Assembly: GCA_016788045.1 (NCBI GenBank)
Contig: JAEUTG010000024.1
Location: 1-64,000, forward strand
Direction: 5' to 3'
Length of the DNA: 64,000 nucleotides
Source: Bacteroidales bacterium
GTDB taxonomy: Bacteria; Bacteroidota; Bacteroidia; Bacteroidales; Lentimicrobiaceae
Below, piece after piece: positions 44,442-53,266 of the stretch. The notes under the pieces were generated by a model. The model saw nothing but the letters and a program-made list of their open reading frames with translations, was not told where the DNA came from and searched no databases. Both the position numbers and the translations under genes were made by a program. The number at the start of each line of letters is the position of its first letter. The stretch's first letter is position 1.

Positions 44442-45743
44442 ATGGACGAACTGAACAGACAACTCCTGAAGAATGCCATCGGTCAGCTACCGGTGCATAA
44501 GGCAGCAGATTACATCTGGGAAGAAGTCCGCTGGGGCCTCGACAAACCGCTTTCAGCTGAACTGCCGTTGCACCAGGCCCCTGAAAATTCCTGGAGTCTG
44601 CTGATGAACGCTGCACGGGGAGAGTCGGGCAACCGCTATTTCTTATCCTTTGCGTCCTTCTTTTTCTCCATACTTCTTGTTTCGATACCTCTGGCACCGC
44701 TGGTTGACAAAACCTTCAGCCCCATGTCAGAGGTTGCCTCATTCCATGCTGAGAACACCTATGATCAGACTGTTACAGCCTTACAACCTTTACCTGCCAT
44801 CAGCAACAGCCCTGGTGCAACCGCGTATTCCGGATATTTGACAGCTCATCCGGTCACCAAAGGAGTTCCCGGTGTGAAACAGGAAAACACAAGTAATCAG
44901 GCACCAGTTGATGGCGAACTGCTGCGAAACGAATTTCCAGGCCTTTACGTTCCGGCCTTCATAGAAAATCCCCTGTTCGTTGCAACAGACCCTGAAGCCC
45001 CCGGGTTTAGAAAACCAGACCGTAAAACAGATGGCTGCAGCCCTTTTCACCAGCCCCAGGCCTCATTGTTTATGCTGGCTACCTATGAACCCATGTTTTT
45101 TGATTCACCAGGGCTCGGTTCACCGGTACATGGCTACGCCCTGAATGCCGGATTTGAATACAACAGATTGAGGCTGAGCCTCGGGGCAGGTTACCTGCAG
45201 CTGGGCAGCAACAGCAAGGTTAACTATGAATACAGAAGCAACGAGCTCATCTATTCCTACGATTATGTGGATTCTGTTTACATTGACCCGATAACCCACC
45301 AGACCTATTATTTTACTGTAAAGGTTGATGTTTACGATTCGGTGGACCACACTGCGACAGAGGATGTACACGACCGTTTCTCCTTCCTGAAAATTCCGTT
45401 AATCCTCAGCTACGAGCTGACCGGTTTCCGCAATTTCAGCCTTCATCTGCAGGCCGGCGCAGCTTACCATATACTGCAGAACGACAAACGCAGTTTCAAA
45501 CCATTTAACGAAGCTTCTTCCCGACTGGTTTCAACAGCCATTGAGGCAAAAAAAATCAATGCCGGATTCTGGAGTACAGGCGGTGGAATAACCCTGGGTT
45601 ACAAGGCGGGCAAGGTTTTCGAGCTTCAGGTCACCCCGCGGATCAATTACAGTTTTATTTCCATTTCAGGACTTGAACCAAAGCCCGAAATATCATACAG
45701 CATCCTTTTCGGGATTCTCTACAAAATAAATGCAGGCCAGTGA
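44442..45743 (+). CDS. Predicted anti-sigma/outer-membrane beta-barrel fusion protein
   Basis: 433 residues. Residues 1-65 are hydrophilic and likely cytoplasmic (MDELNRQLLKNAIGQLPVHKAADYIWEEV). A single strong hydrophobic segment (YFLSFASFFFSILLVSIPLAPLV) spans about 67-89. A Ser/Pro/Thr-rich spacer (about 95-205) leads to a beta-rich C-terminal half: YEYNRLRLSLGAGYLQLGSNSKV, SFLKIPLILSYELTGFRNFSLHLQAGAAY, FWSTGGGITLGYKAGKVFELQVTPRINYSF. These alternating strands resemble small outer-membrane barrels (PorT/OMP_b-brl type). With the upstream ECF gene only 3 bp away, it is the likely anti-sigma regulator reaching from cytoplasm to outer membrane. The anti-sigma role is inferred from gene order and topology. 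Confidence 0.65.
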   Translation: MDELNRQLLKNAIGQLPVHKAADYIWEEVRWGLDKPLSAELPLHQAPENSWSLLMNAARGESGNRYFLSFASFFFSILLVSIPLAPLVDKTFSPMSEVASFHAENTYDQTVTALQPLPAISNSPGATAYSGYLTAHPVTKGVPGVKQENTSNQAPVDGELLRNEFPGLYVPAFIENPLFVATDPEAPGFRKPDRKTDGCSPFHQPQASLFMLATYEPMFFDSPGLGSPVHGYALNAGFEYNRLRLSLGAGYLQLGSNSKVNYEYRSNELIYSYDYVDSVYIDPITHQTYYFTVKVDVYDSVDHTATEDVHDRFSFLKIPLILSYELTGFRNFSLHLQAGAAYHILQNDKRSFKPFNEASSRLVSTAIEAKKINAGFWSTGGGITLGYKAGKVFELQVTPRINYSFISISGLEPKPEISYSILFGILYKINAGQ

Positions 45744-45808
45744 AACCTTTCCGCTGCTGAATGACCCTTTAAACCGTAAAATCACCCTAAACCAATTGCC
45801 TGACAATC

Positions 45809-47938
45809 ATGAAAAAGACTCTACTCACCACCATTGCAGTTCTATTCCTGGGTATCCTCGCCTTTGCACAGTCAACAGGAATCCAGATTAACCCGTCGTT
45901 CCTCTCAGCTTCTCAACTGCAGAACAGCGATACAACGGTAACCACCCAGATTTTTAACAACACCCAGGAAGAAATCAGCTTTTCCTTCCCCGGCTTTACC
46001 GACAGGGGCAATGGAGGCCCCGATGCATACGGGTACACCTGGAGCGACAGCGATGAAGAAGGCAACTTCTATACCTGGACAGAGATCTCTGAAACCGGAA
46101 CAGAAATCACCACATTGATGGATGACAACAGGGTGGGACCATTTGATATGGGATTTGATTTCCCCTTTTACGGAGAATCACGCAACCAGTTCTGGATCAA
46201 TTCAAACGGTGCCATCCTTTTCAACGACATCAACCTGGTATTTGCCAATGGTGTCATTCCAACAAACAATTACTATCAGACCGATTTTATTGCTGCGCTC
46301 TGGGATGACCTCAATTTTAACAACGATACAAGTACTGCTTATTACCAGATTTTCCCCGATAAAGTAATTGTTCAGTTTGAGCATGCGGTACAGTTCGGGA
46401 ATACCCGCTGGGCAACCTTTCAGGTAGTTCTGATGTCGAACGGAGCCATCACCCTGAGTTATAAAGCGTTTTCAAATGATTTCAACTTCCCCTCGAACAC
46501 CATTGGACTTCAGTCGCCTGTGAGCGCAGTTGGATTGCAGATTTCATACAACGAGCCATATCTGCACAACGAAATGAGTATTTTCATCAACGCCGGCGGT
46601 GAGGAAGCTGATTTTATTACTGCTATTCAGCCTTCTTCAGGAACCATCCCGGCATTCTCATCTTCCGAAGTGGTGCTTACATACTCGAGCGCCGGTTACA
46701 CCCCGGGCCGGTACAATCAGACCGTTACCTGCACCACTTCCGATCCGGCTTTCGACACCCTGAATGTGTATAACCTGATGGTTGTCAACGAACTGCCGAT
46801 GTTTATCGGAACCGTTACCGATGCAGCCAACGGAAACACCCTTGAAGGGGTAAGTGTTACAGCCGGCGGATTTACCGCAACCACCGGGCCTGCAGGAAAT
46901 TACGAACTTCAGGTTACCCCGGGAACCTACACCCTCACTTTCGAAAAACAGGGGTATGACATCGCTGTGAGCGGAGATTATTCAGTGACCTTTGATGATG
47001 TTGTGAATGTTTCACAGGCTCTTACCCTCACCGATGAATTTATTGTTGGTGGAACCGTTTTTGCCGGCATCTACCAGCTGGATATGGGATATGTAAATGC
47101 ATTTAAAACAGAAGGAGCTCAGGTAATTGATATTTTTGCTGACCTGATCGACACCCTTGGCTACTATAATTTCCCTGTACTCTCTTTTGGGGAATACCTC
47201 ATCAAGGCAGAACCTGCATTCGGGTCTCAGTATGAAGGAGGATACCTCCCCACCTACTATGGCGATGTAGTCCATTGGGCAGATGCCCAGGTGATTGACC
47301 TGACCAGCAACATTTTCAATGCCGACATTAACCTTGTCCCGGCTACCCTGGCCAATTCCGACGGGCCTGGTACAATCTCAGGTTACATTTATCACTCAGG
47401 CGAAAACAAATCAGGGGATGCCCTGATCCCGGCTGCCGATATTCCAATCGTTCTGAAGCAGGATAACAAACATGCCATGGTGATGTCAAACAGCGAAGGC
47501 TATTTTGAATTCAGCAGGCTTGACTTTGGCACCTACACCATGTTTGCAGAGATGTTTGGCAAAGAAGCCGAATTCCGCAACATCACCATCAGTCAGAACA
47601 ACGAATCCTCGGAAGCCAACAACCTGTTTATCTATGCTGCCGAGGTACTTTACGGAATCGGCGAACAGCTGCCAGCCGGCGTAAAATCGATCAGTGCTCC
47701 TTATCCCAATCCGGCTTCAACAGACATTACCGTACAACTGAACCTTACTGCTCCTGCTACCCTCAGGTTTGAACTGGTCAACACACTGGGTCAGGTTGTT
47801 TCGGAATTTGAACGTACCTCTGCCGGTGGCAGCCTCAAGGTCACCCTCCCGGTTTCTGACACCCCCGGTGGCCTCTATTCACTCCGGATCAGCGACAGCA
47901 ATGGCAAGGCCATCAGCAGAAAACTGGTTATACGATAA
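45809..47938 (+). CDS. T9SS-secreted protein with nidogen-like and carboxypeptidase-regulatory-like domains
   Basis: 709 residues with signal peptide MKKTLLTTIAVLFLGILAFAQ. A central N-terminal module (about 85-270) has FDMGFDFPFYGESRNQFWINSNGAILFND, ALWDDLNFNND and WATFQVVLMSNGAITLSYK, a pattern resembling the nidogen-like/PA14-adjacent beta domains of secreted Bacteroidota proteins. An Ig-like region follows (FSSSEVVLTYSSAGYTPGRYNQTVTCTT), then carboxypeptidase-regulatory-like domains (GNTLEGVSVTAGGFTATTGPAGNYELQVTPGTYTLTF). The last about 75 residues (PYPNPASTDITVQLNLTAPATLRF...GLYSLRISDSNGKAISRKLV) are a T9SS type A domain. No catalytic motif is visible, so an adhesive or structural surface role is inferred. 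It follows the ECF/anti-sigma pair and may be a target. Confidence 0.85.
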   Translation: MKKTLLTTIAVLFLGILAFAQSTGIQINPSFLSASQLQNSDTTVTTQIFNNTQEEISFSFPGFTDRGNGGPDAYGYTWSDSDEEGNFYTWTEISETGTEITTLMDDNRVGPFDMGFDFPFYGESRNQFWINSNGAILFNDINLVFANGVIPTNNYYQTDFIAALWDDLNFNNDTSTAYYQIFPDKVIVQFEHAVQFGNTRWATFQVVLMSNGAITLSYKAFSNDFNFPSNTIGLQSPVSAVGLQISYNEPYLHNEMSIFINAGGEEADFITAIQPSSGTIPAFSSSEVVLTYSSAGYTPGRYNQTVTCTTSDPAFDTLNVYNLMVVNELPMFIGTVTDAANGNTLEGVSVTAGGFTATTGPAGNYELQVTPGTYTLTFEKQGYDIAVSGDYSVTFDDVVNVSQALTLTDEFIVGGTVFAGIYQLDMGYVNAFKTEGAQVIDIFADLIDTLGYYNFPVLSFGEYLIKAEPAFGSQYEGGYLPTYYGDVVHWADAQVIDLTSNIFNADINLVPATLANSDGPGTISGYIYHSGENKSGDALIPAADIPIVLKQDNKHAMVMSNSEGYFEFSRLDFGTYTMFAEMFGKEAEFRNITISQNNESSEANNLFIYAAEVLYGIGEQLPAGVKSISAPYPNPASTDITVQLNLTAPATLRFELVNTLGQVVSEFERTSAGGSLKVTLPVSDTPGGLYSLRISDSNGKAISRKLVIR

Positions 47939-47998
47939 TACCAAAATCTAAACTACTACCCTTACTGAATTCGTTGGATTGATTTCTCATATTGGTTG

Positions 47999-48028
47999 AA
48001 AGAGCCGCCTCCCCGGGTGGCTCTTTTA
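47999..48028 (+). terminator. Rho-independent terminator
   Basis: AAAGAGCC (47999-48006) and GGCTCTTT (48019-48026) form an 8-bp stem extended by G-U and C-G pairs to 11, followed by TTAATTT. It ends the transcript of the T9SS-secreted protein gene. Confidence 0.8.
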
Positions 48029-48138
48029 ATTTGTTGGCTGATGAAATCAATCAGCATCGGGTTGTGGCTTCAAAGCAATCTCAATGCTGTTTTCACCGTT
48101 AGCATAAAAATTCCCATCTTTGCAAGAGCAATTCCTCC

Positions 48139-49860
48139 ATGAATCACAAGAAACCCTATCCCGGAGCCATTTTCCATCTTTTTGCTGCTGCATTGCTGCT
48201 GCTCGCAGCCTGCGCCAACCCGGTATCCCCAACCGGCGGGCCCAAGGACAATACACCTCCTGAGGTTCTGCGGTCGGTACCGGGAAACCAGAGCATCAAC
48301 TTCAACAGTGATAAGGTAGTCATCACCTTCAGCGAGTTTGTAAGTCTTAAAGATGTGAGCAATCAACTGGTGGTATCCCCTCCATTGGCAAAACAACCGG
48401 AGTTTACAACCCGCGGAAAAAGTCTGATCATGAAACTGAAGGAACCACTGCGCCCCAACACTACCTACAATTTCTTCTTCGGGAATTCGATTACCGACAT
48501 CACCGAAAACAATCCCCTTGCCGGTTATCAGTTCACTTTTTCCACTGGCCCGGTGCTGGATTCTCTCACCCTGAGCGGCAAACTCATCAGTGCCTTCAAC
48601 CAGCAGGCGGTGAAAGGGGCTTTTGTGATGCTGTATGATTCCATCTACGACTCAATTCCGCTGAAATCCAGACCCTATTATCTTGCGCGTACCGGTGAAA
48701 CGGGCGAGTTTCAGCTGAATAATCTCCGCAACGGGAAATACCTGATGTTTGCCCTTTCCGATGGCAATGCAGACTACACCTATAACCTGCCAACCGAGGA
48801 CATCGCCTTTGCTGACTCGCTGGTGACTCCTGAGGCCGCCGTCAGAAAGTTATCAAAACCGGAAGACAGCACCAGCATTGATTCCAATGCCCTGCAGATG
48901 AAAAAAGTTTCATCCGTCACCCTTCGTCAGTTCAGGGAGGTGGATTCTATCCAGAAACTTTCGAAAGTCAGTCTTTTGCGTGAGAATGTGCTGTCGGTAG
49001 TTTTCAGGTTCCCGGTTAAGAAGCCTGAAATCATTCCTTTAAACCCGGCACTCACCGGCAACTGGAGTGTTGCTGCCTTTAACCGTACCCGCGATACAAT
49101 CACCCTGTGGATACCACAACCCGGATCAGACAGTCTGAAACTGATCGTTGCTGATTCGGGCTTATGCCGCGATACGGTTGAACTGGCACTGAAATTCAGG
49201 GAAAAAAACATAGCCAAAGGCAAGGCCAGGGAAACAGAAACAAAAATAAGCCTGGGCCTGAAAAGCAACATCGTGTCTTCAAAGGTAAAACCGGATCAGC
49301 CGGTCGTTTTTACTTTTGCTGAACCTGTTACGCGGTTCGACACCAGCCTGATCTCTCTTAAGAAGGATTCTATACTCCTGAAGCCGGATTTCAGGTTTGA
49401 AGATACTGTCAGGATCCGTTTAATGCTGCACCATAAATGGGAAGAGGGATCAACCTATCAGCTTATTTTCCCCGACAGTACCTTTACCGGTTTGTTCGGC
49501 CATGTGAACGACAGCATAGCCTATCGCTTTTCTGCATATACTGAATCCGAAACCTCGAACCTGAAACTCAACCTCACCCTACCCATTCCCGACAAAAACT
49601 ACATCATACAACTGCTTGGCGAAAAAGAAAAGCTGCTAGAACAAAGGGTGGTAGGCGAAAACTCATCGGTAAGCTTCAGCTATCTGAGGCCCGGTAAATA
49701 CCGCATCAAGGTGGTGTATGATTTTAACCGGAACGGAATATGGGATACGGGGAACTACCTGAAGAAAAGGCAACCTGAATACACGGGATATTTCTCCAAG
49801 GAACTTGACCTGAGGGCCAACTGGACTGTTGAAGAAGACTGGAACATTCCTGCTCCCTGA
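48139..49860 (+). CDS. Ig-like (Big_5) domain lipoprotein
   Basis: 573 residues with a lipoprotein signal: MNHKKPYPGAIFHLFAAALLLLAAC, the lipobox LLAAC placing Cys at 25. It is followed by NPVSPTGGPKDNTPPEVLRSVPGNQSINFNSDKVVITFSEFV, the usual start of a widespread Bacteroidota lipoprotein family with a SbsA-type Ig-like (Big_5) domain. The Ig-like domain covers about 38-135. A transthyretin/carboxypeptidase-regulatory-like segment (GKLISAFNQQAVKGAFVMLYDS...GEFQLNNLRNGKYLMFAL) follows at about 138-215. The C-terminal region ends with LRPGKYRIKVVYDFNRNGIWDTGNYL, typical of the family. Its role in the envelope is unknown. It has a probable weak promoter (CATCTTTG at 48115) just before the start. 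Confidence 0.85.
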   Translation: MNHKKPYPGAIFHLFAAALLLLAACANPVSPTGGPKDNTPPEVLRSVPGNQSINFNSDKVVITFSEFVSLKDVSNQLVVSPPLAKQPEFTTRGKSLIMKLKEPLRPNTTYNFFFGNSITDITENNPLAGYQFTFSTGPVLDSLTLSGKLISAFNQQAVKGAFVMLYDSIYDSIPLKSRPYYLARTGETGEFQLNNLRNGKYLMFALSDGNADYTYNLPTEDIAFADSLVTPEAAVRKLSKPEDSTSIDSNALQMKKVSSVTLRQFREVDSIQKLSKVSLLRENVLSVVFRFPVKKPEIIPLNPALTGNWSVAAFNRTRDTITLWIPQPGSDSLKLIVADSGLCRDTVELALKFREKNIAKGKARETETKISLGLKSNIVSSKVKPDQPVVFTFAEPVTRFDTSLISLKKDSILLKPDFRFEDTVRIRLMLHHKWEEGSTYQLIFPDSTFTGLFGHVNDSIAYRFSAYTESETSNLKLNLTLPIPDKNYIIQLLGEKEKLLEQRVVGENSSVSFSYLRPGKYRIKVVYDFNRNGIWDTGNYLKKRQPEYTGYFSKELDLRANWTVEEDWNIPAP

Positions 49861-49882
49861 GGAACCAGCCAACTGCGGGCAT

Positions 49883-49926
49883 AAAAAAAACCGGTGAAAG
49901 CACCATTGCTTCCACCGGTTTTTAAT
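49883..49926. terminator. Bidirectional terminator between convergent genes
   Basis: AAAAACCGGTGAAAGC (49886-49901) and GCTTCCACCGGTTTTT (49908-49923) form a 16-bp stem with one mismatch, with A-run and T-run on either side, so it can terminate both the Ig-like lipoprotein (plus) and ArsR gene (minus) transcripts. Confidence 0.85.
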
Positions 49927-49941
49927 TTTTCAAATAACGGA

Positions 49942-50241
49942 TCAGCCGTTACATTTGTCGATACACTGAATAATTTCAATGATCGATGAGGACTTCACAG
50001 AATAATGAATCTGCTTTCCTTCGCGCTTGGAGATAAGCACCCCTTTGCTCTTGAGAATATTGAGGTGGTGCGATGCAGCAGCCTGCTCAATTTTCAGATA
50101 TTCATAAATATCGGTAACACTGAGTTTTTTCTTCTCATTGAGCAGATCAATGATTGCAATCCTCATAGGGTGCGCAATGGCCCGCAGCTTACTCGCAGCA
50201 GCTTCAAGCTTTACTATATCCAATACAATTTCTTTTGCCAT
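49942..50241 (-). CDS. ArsR-family HTH transcriptional regulator
   Basis: 99 residues, one winged helix-turn-helix domain: LRAIAHPMRIAIIDLLNEKKKLSVTDIYEYLKIEQAAASHHLNILKSKGVLISKREGKQIHYSVK. The recognition helix is AAASHHLNILKSKG. The classic metal motif ELCVCDL of ArsR is absent (IEQAAAS in its place), so it probably is not arsenic-responsive; two Cys occur only at the C-terminus (CIDKCNG) and could be a redox or metal site. It acts as a dimeric DNA-binding repressor or sensor in the cytoplasm. Its own gene has a TAnnTTTG promoter, and the neighbours give no clear target. Confidence 0.9.
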   Translation of the reverse strand: MAKEIVLDIVKLEAAASKLRAIAHPMRIAIIDLLNEKKKLSVTDIYEYLKIEQAAASHHLNILKSKGVLISKREGKQIHYSVKSSSIIEIIQCIDKCNG

Positions 50242-50266
50242 GACTGTTGTTGTTTTAAATCAGCCG

Positions 50267-50274
50267 CAAAGTTA
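50267..50274 (-). promoter_or_regulatory. -7 element for the ArsR-family gene
   Basis: Minus-strand TAACTTTG (TAnnTTTG), 26 bp before the ATG at 50241. AT-rich inverted-looking sequence lies just upstream, possibly an autoregulatory operator. Confidence 0.5.
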
Positions 50275-50316
50275 AACTAAAATTTGTATCAATATATCTT
50301 ACGTATGTAAATTTAT

Positions 50317-51960
50317 TTATTCAAATAGGGTGGTAAAGCTGAAAGTGGTACCGTCAAACAGTCCCTTGTCACTCAGCTTAAGTGCCGGAATAACAAGCAG
50401 TGCCATAAATGAAAGGGTCATAAAAGGTGCGGCAAGTGCTGAACCACTGCCGTTTACTTCTGCATTGATGCTGCTGTAGAGGCGTGCAACTTCATACCCG
50501 TCTTTGTCTGACATCAGACCGGCCACCGGGAGTGGAAGCAGCCATTCCTTTTCACCATCAACAAACGATATCCCTCCTTTTGATTCAACCAGCAGGTTGA
50601 CTGCCCTGGTCATGGATTCGTCATCGGCACCCACCGCGATGATGTTGTGGCTGTCGTGGGCCACCGTGGAGGCGATGGCACCACGCGTGAGGCCAAAACC
50701 ACTGACAAAGTCAATGGCCGGCGCTGCGGCCGAATACCTGTTCATCACCATCATTTTCAGAATATCGGCCGCGACATCGCTTACAACCTTACCGTCAGCA
50801 ATACGGGGTTTTGCCAGTTTTTTAACAGTGATCAGCTGTCCTTCAAGGGCCTGCTGAACCTTGATGCCTTCTGAAAGGGCAACGACCTCCAGATCAGCGG
50901 GTGTGATCCGTCGGGCATCAAACGCGTTGATCACCTCTTCCTCTACGCGTTGTATCAGGGTTTTACCCGATTCAGCCACTTTTTGCCCTCCGACATAGGT
51001 AGCCAGTACATTGAAATCGTCAGGATTGTCGATGAGGATAAAGTCGGCCAGGTCGCCGGCCTGCAGTAAGCCTGAATTGAGTCTGTAATGCACCACAGGA
51101 TTTAAAGTGCAGGCCCTGAGAACATTCATAAAAGGGAAACCGGCTTTGAGGGCACGCTTTATCAATAGGTTGATATGTCCGCCAACGAGATCATCGGGAT
51201 GTTTGTCGTCGGAACAGAACATAATCATATTGGGGAAATCCGATATCAGGGGAATGAGTTCATCAAAATTGCGGGCGGCACTGCCCTCCCTGATCAAAAC
51301 CTTCATACCGGCATTGATTTTGTCGAGGGCTTCATCAATCGTAAAACACTCATGGTCGGTGGTGATTCCAGCCATGGCATAAGCTCTGGCAGCCTCCCCA
51401 TCGAGACCGGGAGCATGACCATCCACTGGTTTGCCGTATTTCTTTGCCGAAGCCAGCTTCTTCATTACCTCCGGATCGGAATTCAGCACGCCCGGAAAAT
51501 TCATCATTTCCGAGAGGTATTTAATTTCAGGCCATGAGAGTATTTCATCCACATCGGCAGCATCGAGTACGGCACCTGAAGTTTCATAAGGGGTGGCCGG
51601 TACACAGGAGGGCGCCCCGAAATTAAACCTGAACGGGACTTTCCCTCCATTGGAAATCATAAACTTAATCCCGCGTTTGCCAAGCACATTGGCTATCTCA
51701 TGGGGATCAGAAACGGTAGCAGTGGTTCCGTGCACGACCGCCAGACGGGCAAACTCAGATGGGAGCAGCATAGAGCTCTCGATGTGAACATGTGCATCGA
51801 TCAGCCCGGGAAGTATCCACGGCCCTTCTGCATTGTCATCAGGAACAACCGATTTTATTAAGCCAGCGGCTACTTCCACCCTTCCGGGGAATATCTGACC
51901 ACTTACCACATCCACGATCTTTCCTGTGATTGTGAAACTGTTATTGCTCTCTTTTTCCAT
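50317..51960 (-). CDS. ade: Adenine deaminase
   Basis: 547 residues from the ATG at 51960 (MEKESNNSFTITGKIVDVV), which fits family length and start; an in-frame ATG at 52023 would add 21 residues. The amidohydrolase metal motif is LPGLIDAHVHIESSML. Other conserved segments are GTTATVSDPHEIANVLG, DGHAPGLDGEAARAYAMAGITTDHECF, FCSDDKHPDDLV and GGISFVDGEKEWLLPLPVAGLMSD. It converts adenine to hypoxanthine in purine salvage, using metal ions in the active site. It is monocistronic in appearance, between ArsR and the mevalonate operon. No regulatory RNA was noticed upstream. Confidence 0.94.
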   Translation of the reverse strand: MEKESNNSFTITGKIVDVVSGQIFPGRVEVAAGLIKSVVPDDNAEGPWILPGLIDAHVHIESSMLLPSEFARLAVVHGTTATVSDPHEIANVLGKRGIKFMISNGGKVPFRFNFGAPSCVPATPYETSGAVLDAADVDEILSWPEIKYLSEMMNFPGVLNSDPEVMKKLASAKKYGKPVDGHAPGLDGEAARAYAMAGITTDHECFTIDEALDKINAGMKVLIREGSAARNFDELIPLISDFPNMIMFCSDDKHPDDLVGGHINLLIKRALKAGFPFMNVLRACTLNPVVHYRLNSGLLQAGDLADFILIDNPDDFNVLATYVGGQKVAESGKTLIQRVEEEVINAFDARRITPADLEVVALSEGIKVQQALEGQLITVKKLAKPRIADGKVVSDVAADILKMMVMNRYSAAAPAIDFVSGFGLTRGAIASTVAHDSHNIIAVGADDESMTRAVNLLVESKGGISFVDGEKEWLLPLPVAGLMSDKDGYEVARLYSSINAEVNGSGSALAAPFMTLSFMALLVIPALKLSDKGLFDGTTFSFTTLFE

Positions 51961-52287
51961 GAATGAATTGTTTGTGGCCTGGTTACCTGAAAAGTTGTGA
52001 TTGTCCGGCAGGGATCCGGCCATTGTAGGAATTTTATACTACTGTAAATAAATGACGCATTAAATTTATAAAAAAATCGCACCGGCTGTTGTTGATTCAT
52101 CCACAGGCATATCTAAGTCACCGCCCGTTGCTTCGGATTGGCTTATTGCTCAACGCACCAGAAATCCTGACCCTGACAGCAAACTCCTGCTTTTTGCTTT
52201 CCGTAAGGCGCTCCTGCCATTCAGCTGGCGCAATACCTGAATCTTCAGGCATGAAAAAGGCAGGGCAATTTTAGAAAAATCAGTAGG

Positions 52288-53265
52288 TTAGAGAGTTTCC
52301 TGAAGACTTTTATACACCGGGATGATGTCGACATTCAGTTCACCGAGTTCTTTTTTGGCTTTATCAAAATCATCGGTAAAGCCCAGCAGAAATCCGCCGC
52401 CGCCAGATCCGCAAAGCTTCAGGTAGAATGACCTGGAATCGAGTCCATACCGCCAGATCTTCTTGAATGTTTCGGGAATCATGGGCGATAGGTTCTCATA
52501 CAAAAAGCCGGAAAGTTCGCGCAGGCTGTCGAAAAATTTGCGGGTTTCCCCTTTGATGAGGCTTTTGATACAGGCATCGTTCAGCGGGATCATCTCCTGC
52601 CTCACACGGGTCATAAACTCGTCGATCTTGCAGTTATCGAGAAACAGATTTACCAGTGGTCCTGTTTTGCCTGGTTTCCCGGTGTTTATAAGGAATATCG
52701 CCCCTTTTTCGTCGTGCTTGTTGCGGGGGATTCCTACCATGCAGATATCTTTCTTGTTGTGAATCAGCAGCGGGTGTTTGATGTAGCAGTTGAGCGGGTC
52801 CATCCCCGAACTAGTTCCATGGAAATAGGATTCAAGCTGGGAGAATATCTCTTTCAACTTCAGGATTTCGGCTTTGGGCAGTCGCTGGCTTCCGGATACA
52901 TGGCCCGTAACGTATTTCTCGTACAAAGCAGCTACCAGGGCACCACTGCTCCCGATACCATATCCCTGAGGAATCGTGGATTCAAAGTAAAGGGAGTGGC
53001 TGATGTCGTTTTCAAAGGCATCGATATCAAAATCGCACAGAAGGCTTCCGTTATCCCTGAGTTTGCGGATGTAGGCAGCATATTCCTTCAGCAATTTGTT
53101 TGAGCTGATGGCAAAATCAAGGTCGGTATATTTATCGTCCCTGATAAAGCTCAGCTCTCCTCTGAAGTGTGTATAGGGAATGGTGAGGCCCATCGAGTCG
53201 CATAGTATACTGTATTCACCGAATAAAAGTATCTTGGCATAAAAAATACCCGGTCTGTTTTTCAT
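52288..53265 (-). CDS. mvk: Mevalonate kinase (GHMP kinase family)
   Basis: 325 residues. N-terminal AKILLFGEYSILCDSMGL is the GHMP N-terminal motif; the glycine-rich ATP-binding motif is PQGYGIGSSGALVAALYE near residue 100; ESYFHGTSSGMDPLNCY contains the catalytic Asp region; the C-terminal GHMP motif is LKLCGSGGGGFLLGFT. It phosphorylates mevalonate in isoprenoid synthesis. It is the last gene of the mevalonate operon, its ATG only 1 bp after the MvaD stop. The TSSGMDPLN segment supports mevalonate kinase over the other GHMP kinases in the cluster. No terminator was recognised downstream, and the 52024-52287 gap holds no gene. Confidence 0.88.
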   Translation of the reverse strand: MKNRPGIFYAKILLFGEYSILCDSMGLTIPYTHFRGELSFIRDDKYTDLDFAISSNKLLKEYAAYIRKLRDNGSLLCDFDIDAFENDISHSLYFESTIPQGYGIGSSGALVAALYEKYVTGHVSGSQRLPKAEILKLKEIFSQLESYFHGTSSGMDPLNCYIKHPLLIHNKKDICMVGIPRNKHDEKGAIFLINTGKPGKTGPLVNLFLDNCKIDEFMTRVRQEMIPLNDACIKSLIKGETRKFFDSLRELSGFLYENLSPMIPETFKKIWRYGLDSRSFYLKLCGSGGGGFLLGFTDDFDKAKKELGELNVDIIPVYKSLQETL

Positions 53266-53266
53266 T

